A DNA stretch of 64,000 bases from AP-15 sp963785565 (GCA_963785565.1 CAWAVV010000005.1:496001-560000); one strand, 5' to 3'. Positions 36,183 through 45,390 are shown, counted from the stretch's first letter. Notes: generated from the letters alone by a model not told the origin. Translations and numbers: made by a program.

Positions 36183-38330
36183 GTGACGAACGAGGCCTTT
36201 GCCCGAGTTAAAATCGACCAGCTTCTGCGAGACACCGCGTGGAAACTGACCGATGGGCGCAGCGTTCGCTTCGAGTACCCGCTCGATGATGGCGGCAAGG
36301 CCGATTACGCCCTGTTCGACCGTCAGGGACGGGCGCTCGCGGTACTCGAAGCCAAGAGCACCAGCGTCAATTTGAGCGCCGGGGAAGCTCAGGGCCGCCG
36401 ATACGCGGATCAGCTCGCCGTTCCCTACATCTTTCTGTCGAACGGCGAGGAGGTCTGGTTCTGCGACAAGGGGCAGGATGCCCACTTTCGCCCGGTCGAG
36501 ACCGTGTTCAGCCAAGACGATCTCGTCCGCCGCAACGCCGCTCGGGGCATCCGCCGCAGCCCGCTCGACATCCCGATCGATCATCGGATCGCCGGAGGTG
36601 GCGGGCGCCTTTATCAAACTACCTGCATCGACTTCCTTTGCCGCGAGATCGTCAACGGCCGCCGCAAGCTGTTTGTCGAGATGGCGACCGGCACCGGCAA
36701 AACTCGGATGGCAGCCGCCCTATTGAAGCGTCTGTTCGAGGCGAATTGGGTTACACGTGCTTTGTTCGTCGTCGACCGGAATCCGCTGGCCGTTCAGGCG
36801 GAAGACGCATTCGCCGAGCACCTGCGGGACTTGCCCTGCTATCGCGTGCCGCGCACCGGCCGTCGCTTTCAGGACGAGAAGCGGATTACCATCGTCACCC
36901 TGCAAACCCTGGTCAACGAGTACGAAAAATATTCGGCCGGTTACTTCGACATGGTGGTAATCGATGAATGCCATCGCAGCATTTACGGACAATGGCGGCG
37001 CGCGCTCGACCATTTCGACGCGCTAAAGCTCGGGCTGACCGCAACGCCGTGCGTGATGCAGGATGCCCCGGATGTCGACGAGGAAGACCGCCAGGCGATC
37101 CGCGACACATTGCGCTTCTTCGAGGTCAGCCGACCGACCTACAGCTATACCTTGGCGGAGGCGATCGCCGACGGCCATCTGGTGCCCTACGAGATCTACC
37201 GGGCGATGACCGCGCGCACCGCGGCTACCGATGGTTTTGCTGTAACACGCGCCGAAATCGACTGGGACGCCTTGGACGAAGCGACACGCGCCGAGCTGGA
37301 GGCGCTGTTCGCCGATCGCGACCCGCTGATCGTTGATCCCACGGCGCTCGAACGGAAATTTACCATCCCCGAGCGCAACCGCGCGATGGTCCGAGAATTC
37401 CGCGAGGTTCTGGAAAATGGCTACACCGGCCCGAACGGCATTCGGCGCGCGCCGGATTGGGGTAAGACGATCGTGTTCGCGGTCACCAAAAGACATGCCG
37501 AGACGCTCGCCCGAATGCTCGACCAGGAATTCGTCGATAAAAAGCCGAGCCCGACGGTCCGCTATGCGGATTTCGTCATATCGGGGCTCGGACCGGACGA
37601 CACCGTGGACGCCGCAGCGAAGATCAGGCGGTTCAAGAAAGAGGAATACCCGCAAATCCTGGTCAGCGTGAACATGCTGGACACTGGGTTTGACTGCCCG
37701 GAAATCCGCAATCTGGTGATGGCGCGCTTTACGCACAGCTCGATCCTCTACCAACAGATGCGCGGACGCGGCACCCGTCTGTCGCCGGGAAAAAGCCGCT
37801 TCACAATGTTCGACTTTACCGGCGTTACATTGCGCCATGGCGATGACGAGATCCCCGGAGAAGGCGGCGTTGTCGTGGTGCGCGAGCCCCCGGGCCTGCC
37901 CTACCAACCGCGCCGCCTGCTGATGCTCGACGTACATGACGAGATCGACCCGGCCACCCGCGAATGGGTGACGATCGACGAAACCGGCCATGCATTCATG
38001 GACATGGACGAGGCCATTGCCGAGGCACGTGGCGCCGCCTTCGAGACATGGTTGAGCGGACAGAGCTTCAATTCCGACCAGCTTCGGCTGTTGCACCTCG
38101 TCAAGGAGCAGGTCAAAGCCAACGCCGCCGAGCTGACCGCTTTCGAGAGCTGGCGGTTCGACCTGCCGCCGCTATCCATGAATGGCGGTTTCGAGCGTGC
38201 CCGCGCCGTGTTCGGCGGCGACGTTGAACTTGAGCGTGCTCTCGGCGACATGAATCGGGCCGTCTTTGGCGATGCACCATCTGCTGGTGCGCCCCGAGAC
38301 AAGGCGCGCCCGGACGAGACTGCAACCTGA
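36183..38330 (+). CDS. hsdR: Type I restriction enzyme R subunit (helicase-nuclease)
   Basis: The 715-residue motor/nuclease subunit has an N-terminal PD-(D/E)xK nuclease core (ADYALF then AVLEAKS). DEAD-like helicase motifs follow: ATGTGKTRMA, VIDECHRSIYG, GLTATP, then VNMLDTGFDCPEIRNL and QMRGRGTRL in the second RecA domain, and an EcoEI-like C-terminal region. GTG at 36183 is used. It cleaves unmethylated DNA distant from the recognition site together with HsdM and HsdS. A 158-bp gap with a REP-like pair separates it from hsdM. Confidence 0.95.
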   Translation: MTNEAFARVKIDQLLRDTAWKLTDGRSVRFEYPLDDGGKADYALFDRQGRALAVLEAKSTSVNLSAGEAQGRRYADQLAVPYIFLSNGEEVWFCDKGQDAHFRPVETVFSQDDLVRRNAARGIRRSPLDIPIDHRIAGGGGRLYQTTCIDFLCREIVNGRRKLFVEMATGTGKTRMAAALLKRLFEANWVTRALFVVDRNPLAVQAEDAFAEHLRDLPCYRVPRTGRRFQDEKRITIVTLQTLVNEYEKYSAGYFDMVVIDECHRSIYGQWRRALDHFDALKLGLTATPCVMQDAPDVDEEDRQAIRDTLRFFEVSRPTYSYTLAEAIADGHLVPYEIYRAMTARTAATDGFAVTRAEIDWDALDEATRAELEALFADRDPLIVDPTALERKFTIPERNRAMVREFREVLENGYTGPNGIRRAPDWGKTIVFAVTKRHAETLARMLDQEFVDKKPSPTVRYADFVISGLGPDDTVDAAAKIRRFKKEEYPQILVSVNMLDTGFDCPEIRNLVMARFTHSSILYQQMRGRGTRLSPGKSRFTMFDFTGVTLRHGDDEIPGEGGVVVVREPPGLPYQPRRLLMLDVHDEIDPATREWVTIDETGHAFMDMDEAIAEARGAAFETWLSGQSFNSDQLRLLHLVKEQVKANAAELTAFESWRFDLPPLSMNGGFERARAVFGGDVELERALGDMNRAVFGDAPSAGAPRDKARPDETAT

Positions 38331-38384
38331 TGCGCTCGACGCAAGTCCATCCCCGATCAAGCCGACAACTCTTTTCTCCCTTTA

Positions 38385-38445
38385 CCGGCGAAAGGCGGTA
38401 TCCATGGCGGGAATGGGTCCCGGTCTGCGCCGGGAAGGCCGGCAG
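38385..38445. repeat. REP-like hairpin pair between hsdR and hsdM
   Basis: ACCGGCGAAAGGCGGTATCC and, about 20 bases later, GTCCCGGTCTGCGCCGGGA form two inverted GC hairpins related to the REP units of elements A-C. They are degenerate and lie in the 158-bp intergenic gap of the restriction operon. Confidence 0.55.
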
Positions 38446-38488
38446 GTAGGTCTGATGAGTTCCCTGAAAACTTAATTAGAGGCCGAGA

Positions 38489-40114
38489 ATGCCCTTTACC
38501 CCGGACATGCGCCGCAAGGTCGACCAGATCCGCGATTATCTTTACGGCGGCGGTTATCCTGATCCGCTGACCAATGCGGAGCAGCTGAGCTTTCTGTTCT
38601 TTTTCTACATGATCGAGGGGCTCGACAGCGCCAATCTGCGCCAGGCCAAGGCGACCGGCCGGGCCTATGACAGCCTCTTTTCCGGCGACTGGACCCTCCG
38701 CAACCCGCTGAACGCACCGGCAAAGGGCGTCGAGGTGGTACCGCGCGAGCGCATGCGCTGGTCGTCCTGGGCGAATGCGATGTCCGGCGAGAAATTGGTC
38801 ACCTGGGTGCGCGACGAGGTGTTCGAGTTCTTCCGCGAGATCGGCGACGCCTACAGCATGGGCTTCATGGCGCAGGCGCGGCTGGCGATCGACGAGCCGA
38901 CGGTGCTGACCCAGATCGTTACCCTGGTCAACGAATTGCGGCTGGAGCAGGCCGATCCCGACACCAAGGGCGATCTGTTCGAGCATGTGTTGCGCCAGAT
39001 CAAACAGGCCGGTGAACTCGGCCAGTTCCGCACTCCGCGCCACATCATTCGCGCGATCGTCGATCTGGTGGATCCGCGCGTCGGCGAGACGGTCTATGAC
39101 CCCGCCGCCGGCACCGCCGGTTTCCTGGTCGCAGCGTACGAGCATATCCGGCTGACGAATTCCTCGCCGCACGGACGCGAGACGGCGGAGTTCGAGGGCA
39201 AGACTTTCGAGCGCGGCTTTGGCGACCGGCTCAATCAGAGCCAGTGGCGCCAGCTGCAAACCGCAACCTTCTACGGCAATGATGTCGACGCCAAGATGGT
39301 CAGCCTCGCGTCGATGAACCTGGCACTGCGCGGCCTCCCCGACGTACGCATTTTACGGCGAAACGTGCTGACCGCCAGCTTCGACCGGCAGATGAAGGCT
39401 GAGCGTGGCTTGCCGCTCGACGGCTACAATGTGGTGCTCGCCAATCCACCCTTCTCCGGCCGCGTCGACCGCGACCGCATCGTCGACGACGTCAAGATCG
39501 GCACCACCACGGCGACCGAGCTGCTGTTCGTCAAGTACATGGCCGACAACCTAAAGCCGGATGGCCGCTGCGGCGTCATTGTGCCTGAGGGCGTGCTGTT
39601 CGGCTCGACCGGCGCGCACAAGGAATTGCGTCGCATCCTGTTGCAGAACAACCGGGTCGAGGCGGTTCTGTCATTGCCGGGCGGCGTGTTCCAGCCCTAT
39701 TCCGGGGTCAAGACCTCGGTGCTGATCGTACGCAAGGGCAGGCGGACCGGGCGGGTCATGTTCCTGCATGCCGATAATGACGGTTTCAAGCTCGACGCCA
39801 ACCACGACCAGCCGATCGAGGCTGATGATCTCCCCGGGCTGATCGCGGCCTTCAACAGCCGCGAGGAGCTGTGGGCGGATTGGAGGGATCGCGATGCCGC
39901 GGCGCCCTGGGCCGAGAAATGGTGGTTTGCCGAGGCCAAGGCGATCGAGCGCGAGGATTGGAACCTGTCCGCCTCCCGCTACCGCCCGCAAAGCCGCGAA
40001 GCCGCCGAGCACCGGGACCCGCGCGAATTGCTCGCCGAGCTGCGCGACGAGGCCGCGGCCATCCTGGGGGATATCGAAGCGCTAGCCGCTGAACTTGGAG
40101 ACCGCGCAGCGTGA
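38489..40114 (+). CDS. hsdM: Type I restriction-modification DNA methyltransferase subunit
   Basis: The 541-residue N6-adenine methyltransferase has an HsdM N-terminal helical domain, SAM-binding motif I in DPAAGTAGFLVAAYEHI and catalytic motif IV NPPFSG. A long C-terminal helical region contacts HsdS. It modifies the target specified by HsdS and is required for cleavage by HsdR. The final GCGTGA may originally have overlapped the hsdS start; a block of REP repeats now lies between. Confidence 0.96.
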   Translation: MPFTPDMRRKVDQIRDYLYGGGYPDPLTNAEQLSFLFFFYMIEGLDSANLRQAKATGRAYDSLFSGDWTLRNPLNAPAKGVEVVPRERMRWSSWANAMSGEKLVTWVRDEVFEFFREIGDAYSMGFMAQARLAIDEPTVLTQIVTLVNELRLEQADPDTKGDLFEHVLRQIKQAGELGQFRTPRHIIRAIVDLVDPRVGETVYDPAAGTAGFLVAAYEHIRLTNSSPHGRETAEFEGKTFERGFGDRLNQSQWRQLQTATFYGNDVDAKMVSLASMNLALRGLPDVRILRRNVLTASFDRQMKAERGLPLDGYNVVLANPPFSGRVDRDRIVDDVKIGTTTATELLFVKYMADNLKPDGRCGVIVPEGVLFGSTGAHKELRRILLQNNRVEAVLSLPGGVFQPYSGVKTSVLIVRKGRRTGRVMFLHADNDGFKLDANHDQPIEADDLPGLIAAFNSREELWADWRDRDAAAPWAEKWWFAEAKAIEREDWNLSASRYRPQSREAAEHRDPRELLAELRDEAAAILGDIEALAAELGDRAA

Positions 40115-40120
40115 ACCTGC

Positions 40121-40370
40121 ATCGGCATCACGCGTGCTTCGAGACGCGCCTGCGGGCGCTCCTCAGCATGAGGGCGGCTCGGTAATGGCATCGACCGCCA
40201 GCCTCATGCTGAATGCTTAAATCCCGTTCATCCCGACACCAGGCCTCTGATGGCAAACCCGAACTTTCCTCATCCTGAGGCGGGCGCCCGTTCGAGACGC
40301 CCCCTGCGGCGGCTTCTCAGGACAAGGCGCCCGTCTCGAAGGACGCATGATGCCGAACCAGCCTTTTCTA
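40121..40370. repeat. Array of REP-like palindromes between hsdM and hsdS
   Basis: The interval carries CTTCGAGACGCGC, CTCCTCAGCATGAGG, TCATCCTGAGGCGGGC, GTTCGAGACGC and TCTCAGGACAAG units, the TTCGAGACGC / CCTCAGGATGAGG repeat family typical of Hyphomicrobiales-related genomes, in both orientations. No gene is visible. The array separates two genes that are normally adjacent or overlapping. Confidence 0.65.
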
Positions 40371-40401
40371 ACATAACCGGGCTGGCTATGGAGCGCGCGG
40401 C

Positions 40402-41595
40402 GTGAGTTGCTGGCCGAATGTCCGCCTGGACTCTGTTGCGGCAGTCGTTCGAGGAGTCACCTACGCTAAGAGCGATGTAATCCAAACGCCATCCGAGAGC
40501 GATATACCGATCCTACGTGCCGGAAACATAAACGGGCGCCTCATCACTGATGTTGACCTGGTGTGGCTTCCTCGCCGTGCCGTATCCGATGATCAGATGC
40601 TTCAGCGCGACGACATCGTAATGTGCATGTCGTCTGGAAGCGCTCATGTTGTGGGCAAGAGCGCATTACTAGATCGCAACTGGACGGGGTCGTTTGGCGC
40701 GTTTTGCGCGGCGGTCAGAACGAAGTCGATCAATGCTGATGCCGGATTCGTGGCACACGTTCTTGCGGGTGTAAGTTTCTGCCGGTGGGCCAGCGCTGCG
40801 CAAGGGAACAACATCAAGAACCTGAACAAGTCGGCGCTGGAAGCATATCGGATTCCTCTCCCGCCTCTGGAGGAGCAGCGGCGGATTCTGGGGGTGTTGG
40901 ACCGGGCGGCGGAGATCAGACGCCGCGCCGAGGCCGCCCGCGCCAAGGCCCGCGCCATCATCCCCGCCCTGTTCCTGGACACCTTCGGCGACCCCGCCAC
41001 CAACCCCAAGCGCTGGCCGGTGCGCCTGTTGGCTGATGTGGCTGATATCGGTTCCGGCCTTACCAAGGGTCGGAAGTTGAATGGTCAGGCGACTAGCTCT
41101 GCGCCCTATCTGCGTGTGGCCAATGTCCAAGATGGGTATCTCGACCTGTCTGAGATCAAGACGATAGAGGCAACGCGTTCAGATCTAGGAAAGTGCGCGC
41201 TACTCCCGGGTGATCTACTGATGACCGAGGGAGGTGATCCCGACAAGCTCGGTCGATGCGCAATGTGGCGCGGCGAAATCGAGGGATGCCTCCATCAAAA
41301 CCACATTTTTCGGGTGCGCGTGAGCCATGAGTTGCTACCCGATTATGCAGCGGCCTATATCCAAGGCCCTGCTGGGAAGTCATATTTTTTACGAGTAGCC
41401 AAGCAGACCACCGGCATCGCCTCCATAAACAAGACACAGTTGAGTATACTCCCGGTGATTGTCCCGCCCGTAAACCTCCAGACTGCGTATGCCGAACAGG
41501 TTCGGCGCGTCGAGGCTCTGGCCCGCAACCTCGACGCTGCAGCCAAGAAGGCCGAAGCCATGGCCGCCGCCCTCTCGGCGGAAGTTTTCGGGTGA
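40402..41595 (+). CDS. hsdS: Type I restriction-modification specificity subunit
   Basis: The 397-residue protein has two target recognition domains. TRD1 runs from about residues 1-155 and is followed by the conserved helix region LPPLEEQRRILGVLDRAAEIRRRAE. TRD2 runs from about 205-350 and is followed by IVPPVNLQTAYAEQVRRVEALAR. The two long helices act as the ruler separating the half-sites. TRD1 and part of TRD2 are lower in GC than the conserved helices, as usual for exchanged recognition domains. GTG at 40402. Element C starts 10 bp after the stop. Confidence 0.94.
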   Translation: MSCWPNVRLDSVAAVVRGVTYAKSDVIQTPSESDIPILRAGNINGRLITDVDLVWLPRRAVSDDQMLQRDDIVMCMSSGSAHVVGKSALLDRNWTGSFGAFCAAVRTKSINADAGFVAHVLAGVSFCRWASAAQGNNIKNLNKSALEAYRIPLPPLEEQRRILGVLDRAAEIRRRAEAARAKARAIIPALFLDTFGDPATNPKRWPVRLLADVADIGSGLTKGRKLNGQATSSAPYLRVANVQDGYLDLSEIKTIEATRSDLGKCALLPGDLLMTEGGDPDKLGRCAMWRGEIEGCLHQNHIFRVRVSHELLPDYAAAYIQGPAGKSYFLRVAKQTTGIASINKTQLSILPVIVPPVNLQTAYAEQVRRVEALARNLDAAAKKAEAMAAALSAEVFG

Positions 41596-41604
41596 GGAGC
41601 GAGG

Positions 41605-41818
41605 AGGCTGGGCAAGAAGCCTTCGGCAACCGATCCACTCGTCCGCCCCGGCGAAAGCCGGGGTCCATCGTTCCGCCGCACGAGCTCGTGACCGTTGGTA
41701 AGGTGCTGCAATCGTTTGAAAAGTTCGGGACAGCCGAGCCATGGGTCCCGGCTTTCGCCGGGAAAGCGGGAGCAGAAGTTGCCAATTTTTCATCTCGATC
41801 TGGATATTTGCCCAGCCT
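41605..41818. repeat. Copy C of the 214-bp MITE/REPIN-like element
   Basis: Ends AGGCTGGGCAAGAA and TTGCCCAGCCT match copy A, and the two inverted hairpins CCCCGGC-GAAA-GCCGGGG and TCCCGGC-TTTC-GCCGGGA are both present. Length is exactly the same as copies A and B although the internal sequence has diverged more. Its right 40 bases are nearly identical to those of copy A. Confidence 0.8.
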
Positions 41819-41959
41819 TGGGGCCACGTTCCGCGGCGTCGGGCGGAGTTCGATCCGCCTGGGCGATCCGGAAGGCGTGGGTGGCTATCGCCGCGCATTT
41901 GCGGTGGCGCCACCCCCTCCCAACCCTCCCTCATCGACGGAGAGGGTCTTGCGTCCACC

Positions 41960-42127
41960 TCAATCGAGGCGTTTGTCTTCGAGGGATTTTTCGGCCTGCT
42001 CATGGTCGCGCTGGTCTTTGGCGCGAGCGGCTTTGCTGCGGCCGAAGCGGACCCGGTTTTCGGCGGCGCGACGGTCGCCTTCGATGCGCTCGCGCTGCTT
42101 TTTGTACTTGTTGAGATTGACGATCAT
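41960..42127 (-). CDS. DUF4169 family small protein
   Basis: The 55-residue charged protein begins IVNLNKYKKQRERIEGDRRA and continues with the AAENRVRFGRSKAAR signature of DUF4169, a small alphaproteobacterial family of unknown function. The start at 42127 fits the family; the open frame itself runs from 42175. It lies between elements C and D. Confidence 0.85.
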   Translation of the reverse strand: MIVNLNKYKKQRERIEGDRRAAENRVRFGRSKAARAKDQRDHEQAEKSLEDKRLD

Positions 42128-42164
42128 CGCCTTCGCTGATCCTCGTTGCGGGTTGGCGGAACGT

Positions 42165-42377
42165 AGGGTGGGCAAGAATAGCGTTGCATCGGCGCCTTGT
42201 GTGGTTCGAGACGCGCCCCGGCTTTGGCGGGACGCTCTTCACCATGGCGTAAGCCTATGATGGCATTAAAGCAGATCGTCATTCCCGGCCGCGGAAAAGC
42301 TCTGAGGCGCCTCGCGAGGCGAGGCCTCGAAGGGCGCATCACGTCGATCCAACGTTACGATAATACTTGCCCAGCCT
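42165..42377. repeat. Element D: 213-bp repeat with the same type of ends as copies A-C but a different interior
   Basis: Left end AGGGTGGGCAAGAA and right end CTTGCCCAGCCT match the terminal repeats of the 214-bp element, and the length differs by one base. The interior instead carries a TTCGAGACGC-type repeat and a GCGCCTCGCGAGGCGAGGC palindrome. It may be a composite in which the middle was replaced. Confidence 0.55.
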
Positions 42378-42519
42378 CAACGCGACAGCCACCATAGCCT
42401 GGGCGCCGCGTGATGGGTATCCCAACGCACAACCCTGCCTACCGTGTTGGGCGCAGTGACAGCGTGTTGAGGGCTGTACTGATGGTGGTGATACGATTTC
42501 AACGTTTGGTCGCCGCACC

Positions 42520-42640
42520 TTTTTCCGTCGTGCCCGCGAAAGCGGGCACCCAGGGGGCCAATTCCATGCCCGCTGCCCTGGCCCCCCGCTTCCCCCACGG
42601 AACATGTCCGTGGGCTGAAGGCGCACGGGGCGACGAGGAG
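42520..42640. repeat. Two palindromes in the gene-free stretch 42378-42736
   Basis: TGCCCGCGAAAGCGGGCA (about 42530-42548) is another GAAA-loop REP hairpin, and CCCACGGAACATGTCCGTGGG (about 42594-42614) is a hairpin with seven to eight paired bases. The remainder of the 359-bp gap before the aldolase gene holds no gene I can support. Confidence 0.55.
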
Positions 42641-42736
42641 AAAAGAGGAAAATGGGAACCATCCGTCTGGTTCGCGCCACTGGGGGGCAAGAGAGCGCCA
42701 TGATGCGCCTGCGGCCCCGGAACCCTTGATCGGATC

Positions 42737-43486
42737 ATGGTTATGAGCAGCCTCGACACCCTTATCCAGGATCTGGTGATTGCCAACCGCATCCTCGCCA
42801 AGGAGGAGGTGGTCGACGCCTATGGCCATGTCAGCGTCCGGCATCCGGAGAACCCAGGCCGATTTCTGATCGCCCGCTCGGTTTCCCCGGAACTGGTCGG
42901 CGCCGAGGACATCGTCGAACTCGGCCTAGACGGGCAGCCGGTCGGCGAGGACAAACGCCCGCTCTATCTCGAACGGTTTATTCACGCGGCGATATTTGAG
43001 GCGCGGCCGGAAGTCATGGCGGTGGTGCACGCCCATGCCGAGGACACGCTCGCCTTCGGGGTCGCTGATATGACAAAGCTGCGACCGGTGATCCACTCGG
43101 GGGCCTTTATCGGTACCGAGGTGCCGGTCTGGGACATCGCCGATAATTTCGGCGAGACCAACCTGCTCGTCACCAATCAGGCGCAGGGCCGCGACCTCGC
43201 CAAATGTCTCGGCGGCAACAATGTGGCGCTGATGCGCGGCCACGGTTTTGCCTCGGCCGCCCGCTCGCTGATCGAGGTGGTCCGGCTGTCGGTCTATCTG
43301 CCGCGCAACGCCCGTATCTTGATGCAGGCAAAGCAGCTGGGCGGCCCGATCAAATACCTCTCGCCCGGCGAGATCGAGGCCCGCAACCGCGGCTACAGTC
43401 CATATTCGCCCGAGACCTGGCGCGCCTGGGAATATTGGGCGAACAAAGCCGGGTGCGGCCATCTGCTGACCCGGCCCTACACCTGA
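42737..43486 (+). CDS. Class II aldolase/adducin family protein
   Basis: The 249-residue zinc aldolase-fold protein has the paired metal ligands VVHAHAEDTLAF, a later GHGFASAA histidine, and the substrate-phosphate-type region YGHVSVRHP at the N terminus. It is similar to fuculose-phosphate-type aldolases and HCOMODA decarboxylase-like proteins from aromatic catabolism. ATG 42743 (MSSLD) is an alternative start. The GlcG-like gene follows by 29 bp, so the two are probably an operon. Confidence 0.9.
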   Translation: MVMSSLDTLIQDLVIANRILAKEEVVDAYGHVSVRHPENPGRFLIARSVSPELVGAEDIVELGLDGQPVGEDKRPLYLERFIHAAIFEARPEVMAVVHAHAEDTLAFGVADMTKLRPVIHSGAFIGTEVPVWDIADNFGETNLLVTNQAQGRDLAKCLGGNNVALMRGHGFASAARSLIEVVRLSVYLPRNARILMQAKQLGGPIKYLSPGEIEARNRGYSPYSPETWRAWEYWANKAGCGHLLTRPYT

Positions 43487-43515
43487 GCGCGCTATAGAGG
43501 AGAGGAGAGCGACCG

Positions 43516-43911
43516 ATGACGCTGACACTCGACGAAGCCAATCGCATTCTGCGCGGCGCGTTGGCGAAGGCGACCGAGCTGAACATCAAGATCAGCGCGG
43601 CGGTGTGCGATGGCGGCGGCCGGCTGATTGCGTTTCAGCGCATGGACGGCGCGATCTGGGCCAGCGTCTATGGCAGCCAGGGCAAGGCGGTGGCCTCGGC
43701 CGCGTTTGGCCGACCGAGCGGCGAGATGGCGGCGCGCGCCGACCAGCCGACCCCGCGCGGCATCGCCGCCGCCGAGGGCGATCACATGATCATGGGCCAG
43801 GGTGCCGTGCCGATCATCAAGAACGGCGTCATCGAAGGCGCCTGCGGCGTGGGCGGCGGCACCTCGCAGCAGGATGAAGACTGCGCCCGCGCCGGGGTCG
43901 CGCAGCTATAG
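43516..43911 (+). CDS. GlcG/HbpS-like heme-binding protein
   Basis: The 131-residue protein has the GlcG fold signature: VCDGGGRLIAFQRMDGAIWAS, GKAVASAAFGRPS and QGAVPIIKNGVIEGACGVGGG. The family is often encoded with glycolate, diol or aromatic catabolic enzymes and binds heme or corrinoid. An AGGAGAGG ribosome site lies 10 bases upstream. Its pairing with the upstream aldolase supports a joint catabolic role. Confidence 0.92.
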   Translation: MTLTLDEANRILRGALAKATELNIKISAAVCDGGGRLIAFQRMDGAIWASVYGSQGKAVASAAFGRPSGEMAARADQPTPRGIAAAEGDHMIMGQGAVPIIKNGVIEGACGVGGGTSQQDEDCARAGVAQL

Positions 43912-43971
43912 GGCTCGGGCGCCCGCGGCGTATGGCGACGTTGATCGTTGGTCCGTTTTGGGTCGGGCTGT

Positions 43972-44598
43972 TTAGACCGAGCCTGATCTTCTGAAATCGT
44001 CGCGGGCGTGCGCGGAACGCGGATAATTCTGGCCGCGGCCGGGGCGCTCGGAGCCGGCGGTCAAGCGATCGAGCACGATCGTGGTTCGCGCCGCGACCCG
44101 CATCAAATCCGCCGCGGCCTGGCGCAGACGCTCGCGCACTCCCGGCGATCCTTCCATCAGCGCCGCGTCGAAACTCGAGCGAAACATCGCGATGGCCGCC
44201 TCGGCGCGGGTGTGCAATTCGCTGTCCAAGCCCGGCGTCGGGGGCGGTCCCGCGGGCCTTTGATCAGGCCTGTCGGCGGGCGGAGAGGAGACCGCCGCGA
44301 GCGGCGGGCTGGCGCGAACCAACACCGGGGACGGTGCGTGGCGCTCGGATTTGCCGATGATCCGAGCGGGCGGGGTCGGCGCGGGCGCGTTCGCGGCGAT
44401 CGGCGCGGCTGACGCCACCGCAGACTGGCCGCGCGCTGACGGCCTGATGGCAGTCGCCGGAAGCTGGCGATGACGCTTCAGAATGTAATGAATGGCCGGC
44501 GGAGTACAGCCATAGCCCCGGGCAATTCCGCTGATCAACTCGCCCTTTTCATAGCGCGCCGCAATGGCGCTCCACTCGCCCTGCGGAATCTTCGACAT
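43972..44598 (-). CDS. HTH DNA-binding protein with long disordered middle
   Basis: The 208-residue protein has an N-terminal helix-turn-helix (WSAIAARYEKGELISGIARG, then YGCTPPAIHYILKR) like those in Rhodospirillales regulators. A Pro/Ala-rich linker of about 80 residues follows, then a C-terminal helical segment (SELHTRAEAAIAMFRSSFDA... LRQAAADLMRVAARTTIVLDRL). The family is unnamed to my knowledge. It is probably a single-gene transcription unit. Confidence 0.8.
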   Translation of the reverse strand: MSKIPQGEWSAIAARYEKGELISGIARGYGCTPPAIHYILKRHRQLPATAIRPSARGQSAVASAAPIAANAPAPTPPARIIGKSERHAPSPVLVRASPPLAAVSSPPADRPDQRPAGPPPTPGLDSELHTRAEAAIAMFRSSFDAALMEGSPGVRERLRQAAADLMRVAARTTIVLDRLTAGSERPGRGQNYPRSAHARDDFRRSGSV

Positions 44599-45056
44599 TT
44601 CTGCTCCTCGGCCAACGCTTAGCGCCGGCTCTATATTCGAAAATCATTTCGCCTTGGGTAGCCGCGGCGCCCAGCAGAAGAACAGCCGAAATCTTATACT
44701 GAGCCGAAGGCCGCCCGATACGCCCAGAAATGGGCGATCGCGTTAATCATTTCAAGATCTCCGCTGGGGTCGCCGTTACCCGGCGAAAGAGGTTCCAACC
44801 CGGTTGTCCACGCCTTCGCGCACCCGAAACGAAATCTTCCCTCGGACAGCCCTGCGCTTGCGCGAAACGACGAATACGCAATCGATATTCTTGGTTTCAT
44901 TTAACTCGGTTTCGACCTGGGTTTAACCGCAGCAGGCCAACGGGGATCGGAATGCCGGTGAAAGCGCCTGCCGATGGGGCCGGTGCGAAACCTGTCGAGG
45001 GAAAACGCGGATTGGCCTAATCTCCCAGCACCGCGTCCGCGAAAATGGGGGCAGCC
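44599..45056. other. Gene-free stretch
   Basis: The 458-bp interval lies between divergent genes (HTH protein and the small ferredoxin-fold cluster), so both promoters should lie here. I see no tRNA, hairpin terminator or credible reading frame. GC content is somewhat lower in the first 250 bases. Confidence 0.5.
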
Positions 45057-45365
45057 TTGGCTTACATCTATGTCGTGCAAATGGACATCCCGGCCGAGCT
45101 CGAGGCCGAATTCAACCGGATTTATGACGAGGACCACGTGCCGACGATCCTCAAGGTCCCCGGCGTTCGGTCGTGCACCCGATATCGGCTCGACCACTCG
45201 ACCGTGCCGACGATGCCGCGCTATCTGGCGATCTACGAGTGCGACAGCGCCGAGGTGATCAACAGCCCGGCCTGGACCGCGGCCTCCGATCTCGGCGAAT
45301 GGAAGCCCAAAATCCGCCCGCATACCACCAACCGCCAGCACAGCGTGTTCCGTCAGATCGCCTGA
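45057..45365 (+). CDS. Small dimeric alpha/beta-barrel protein (EthD/ABM-like), copy 1
   Basis: The 102-residue ferredoxin-fold protein reads AYIYVVQMDIPAELEAEFNR, then EDHVPTILKVPGVRSCTRYR and a C-terminal HTTNRQHSVFRQIA. TTG at 45057 is preferred over ATG 45045 because it aligns exactly with the start of the adjacent paralogue and has GGGGG upstream. It is first of three small-protein genes that precede a ThDP enzyme. Substrate unknown. Confidence 0.78.
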   Translation: MAYIYVVQMDIPAELEAEFNRIYDEDHVPTILKVPGVRSCTRYRLDHSTVPTMPRYLAIYECDSAEVINSPAWTAASDLGEWKPKIRPHTTNRQHSVFRQIA

Positions 45366-45390
45366 ACCCCGAGCAACAGGAGCGGCCAGC

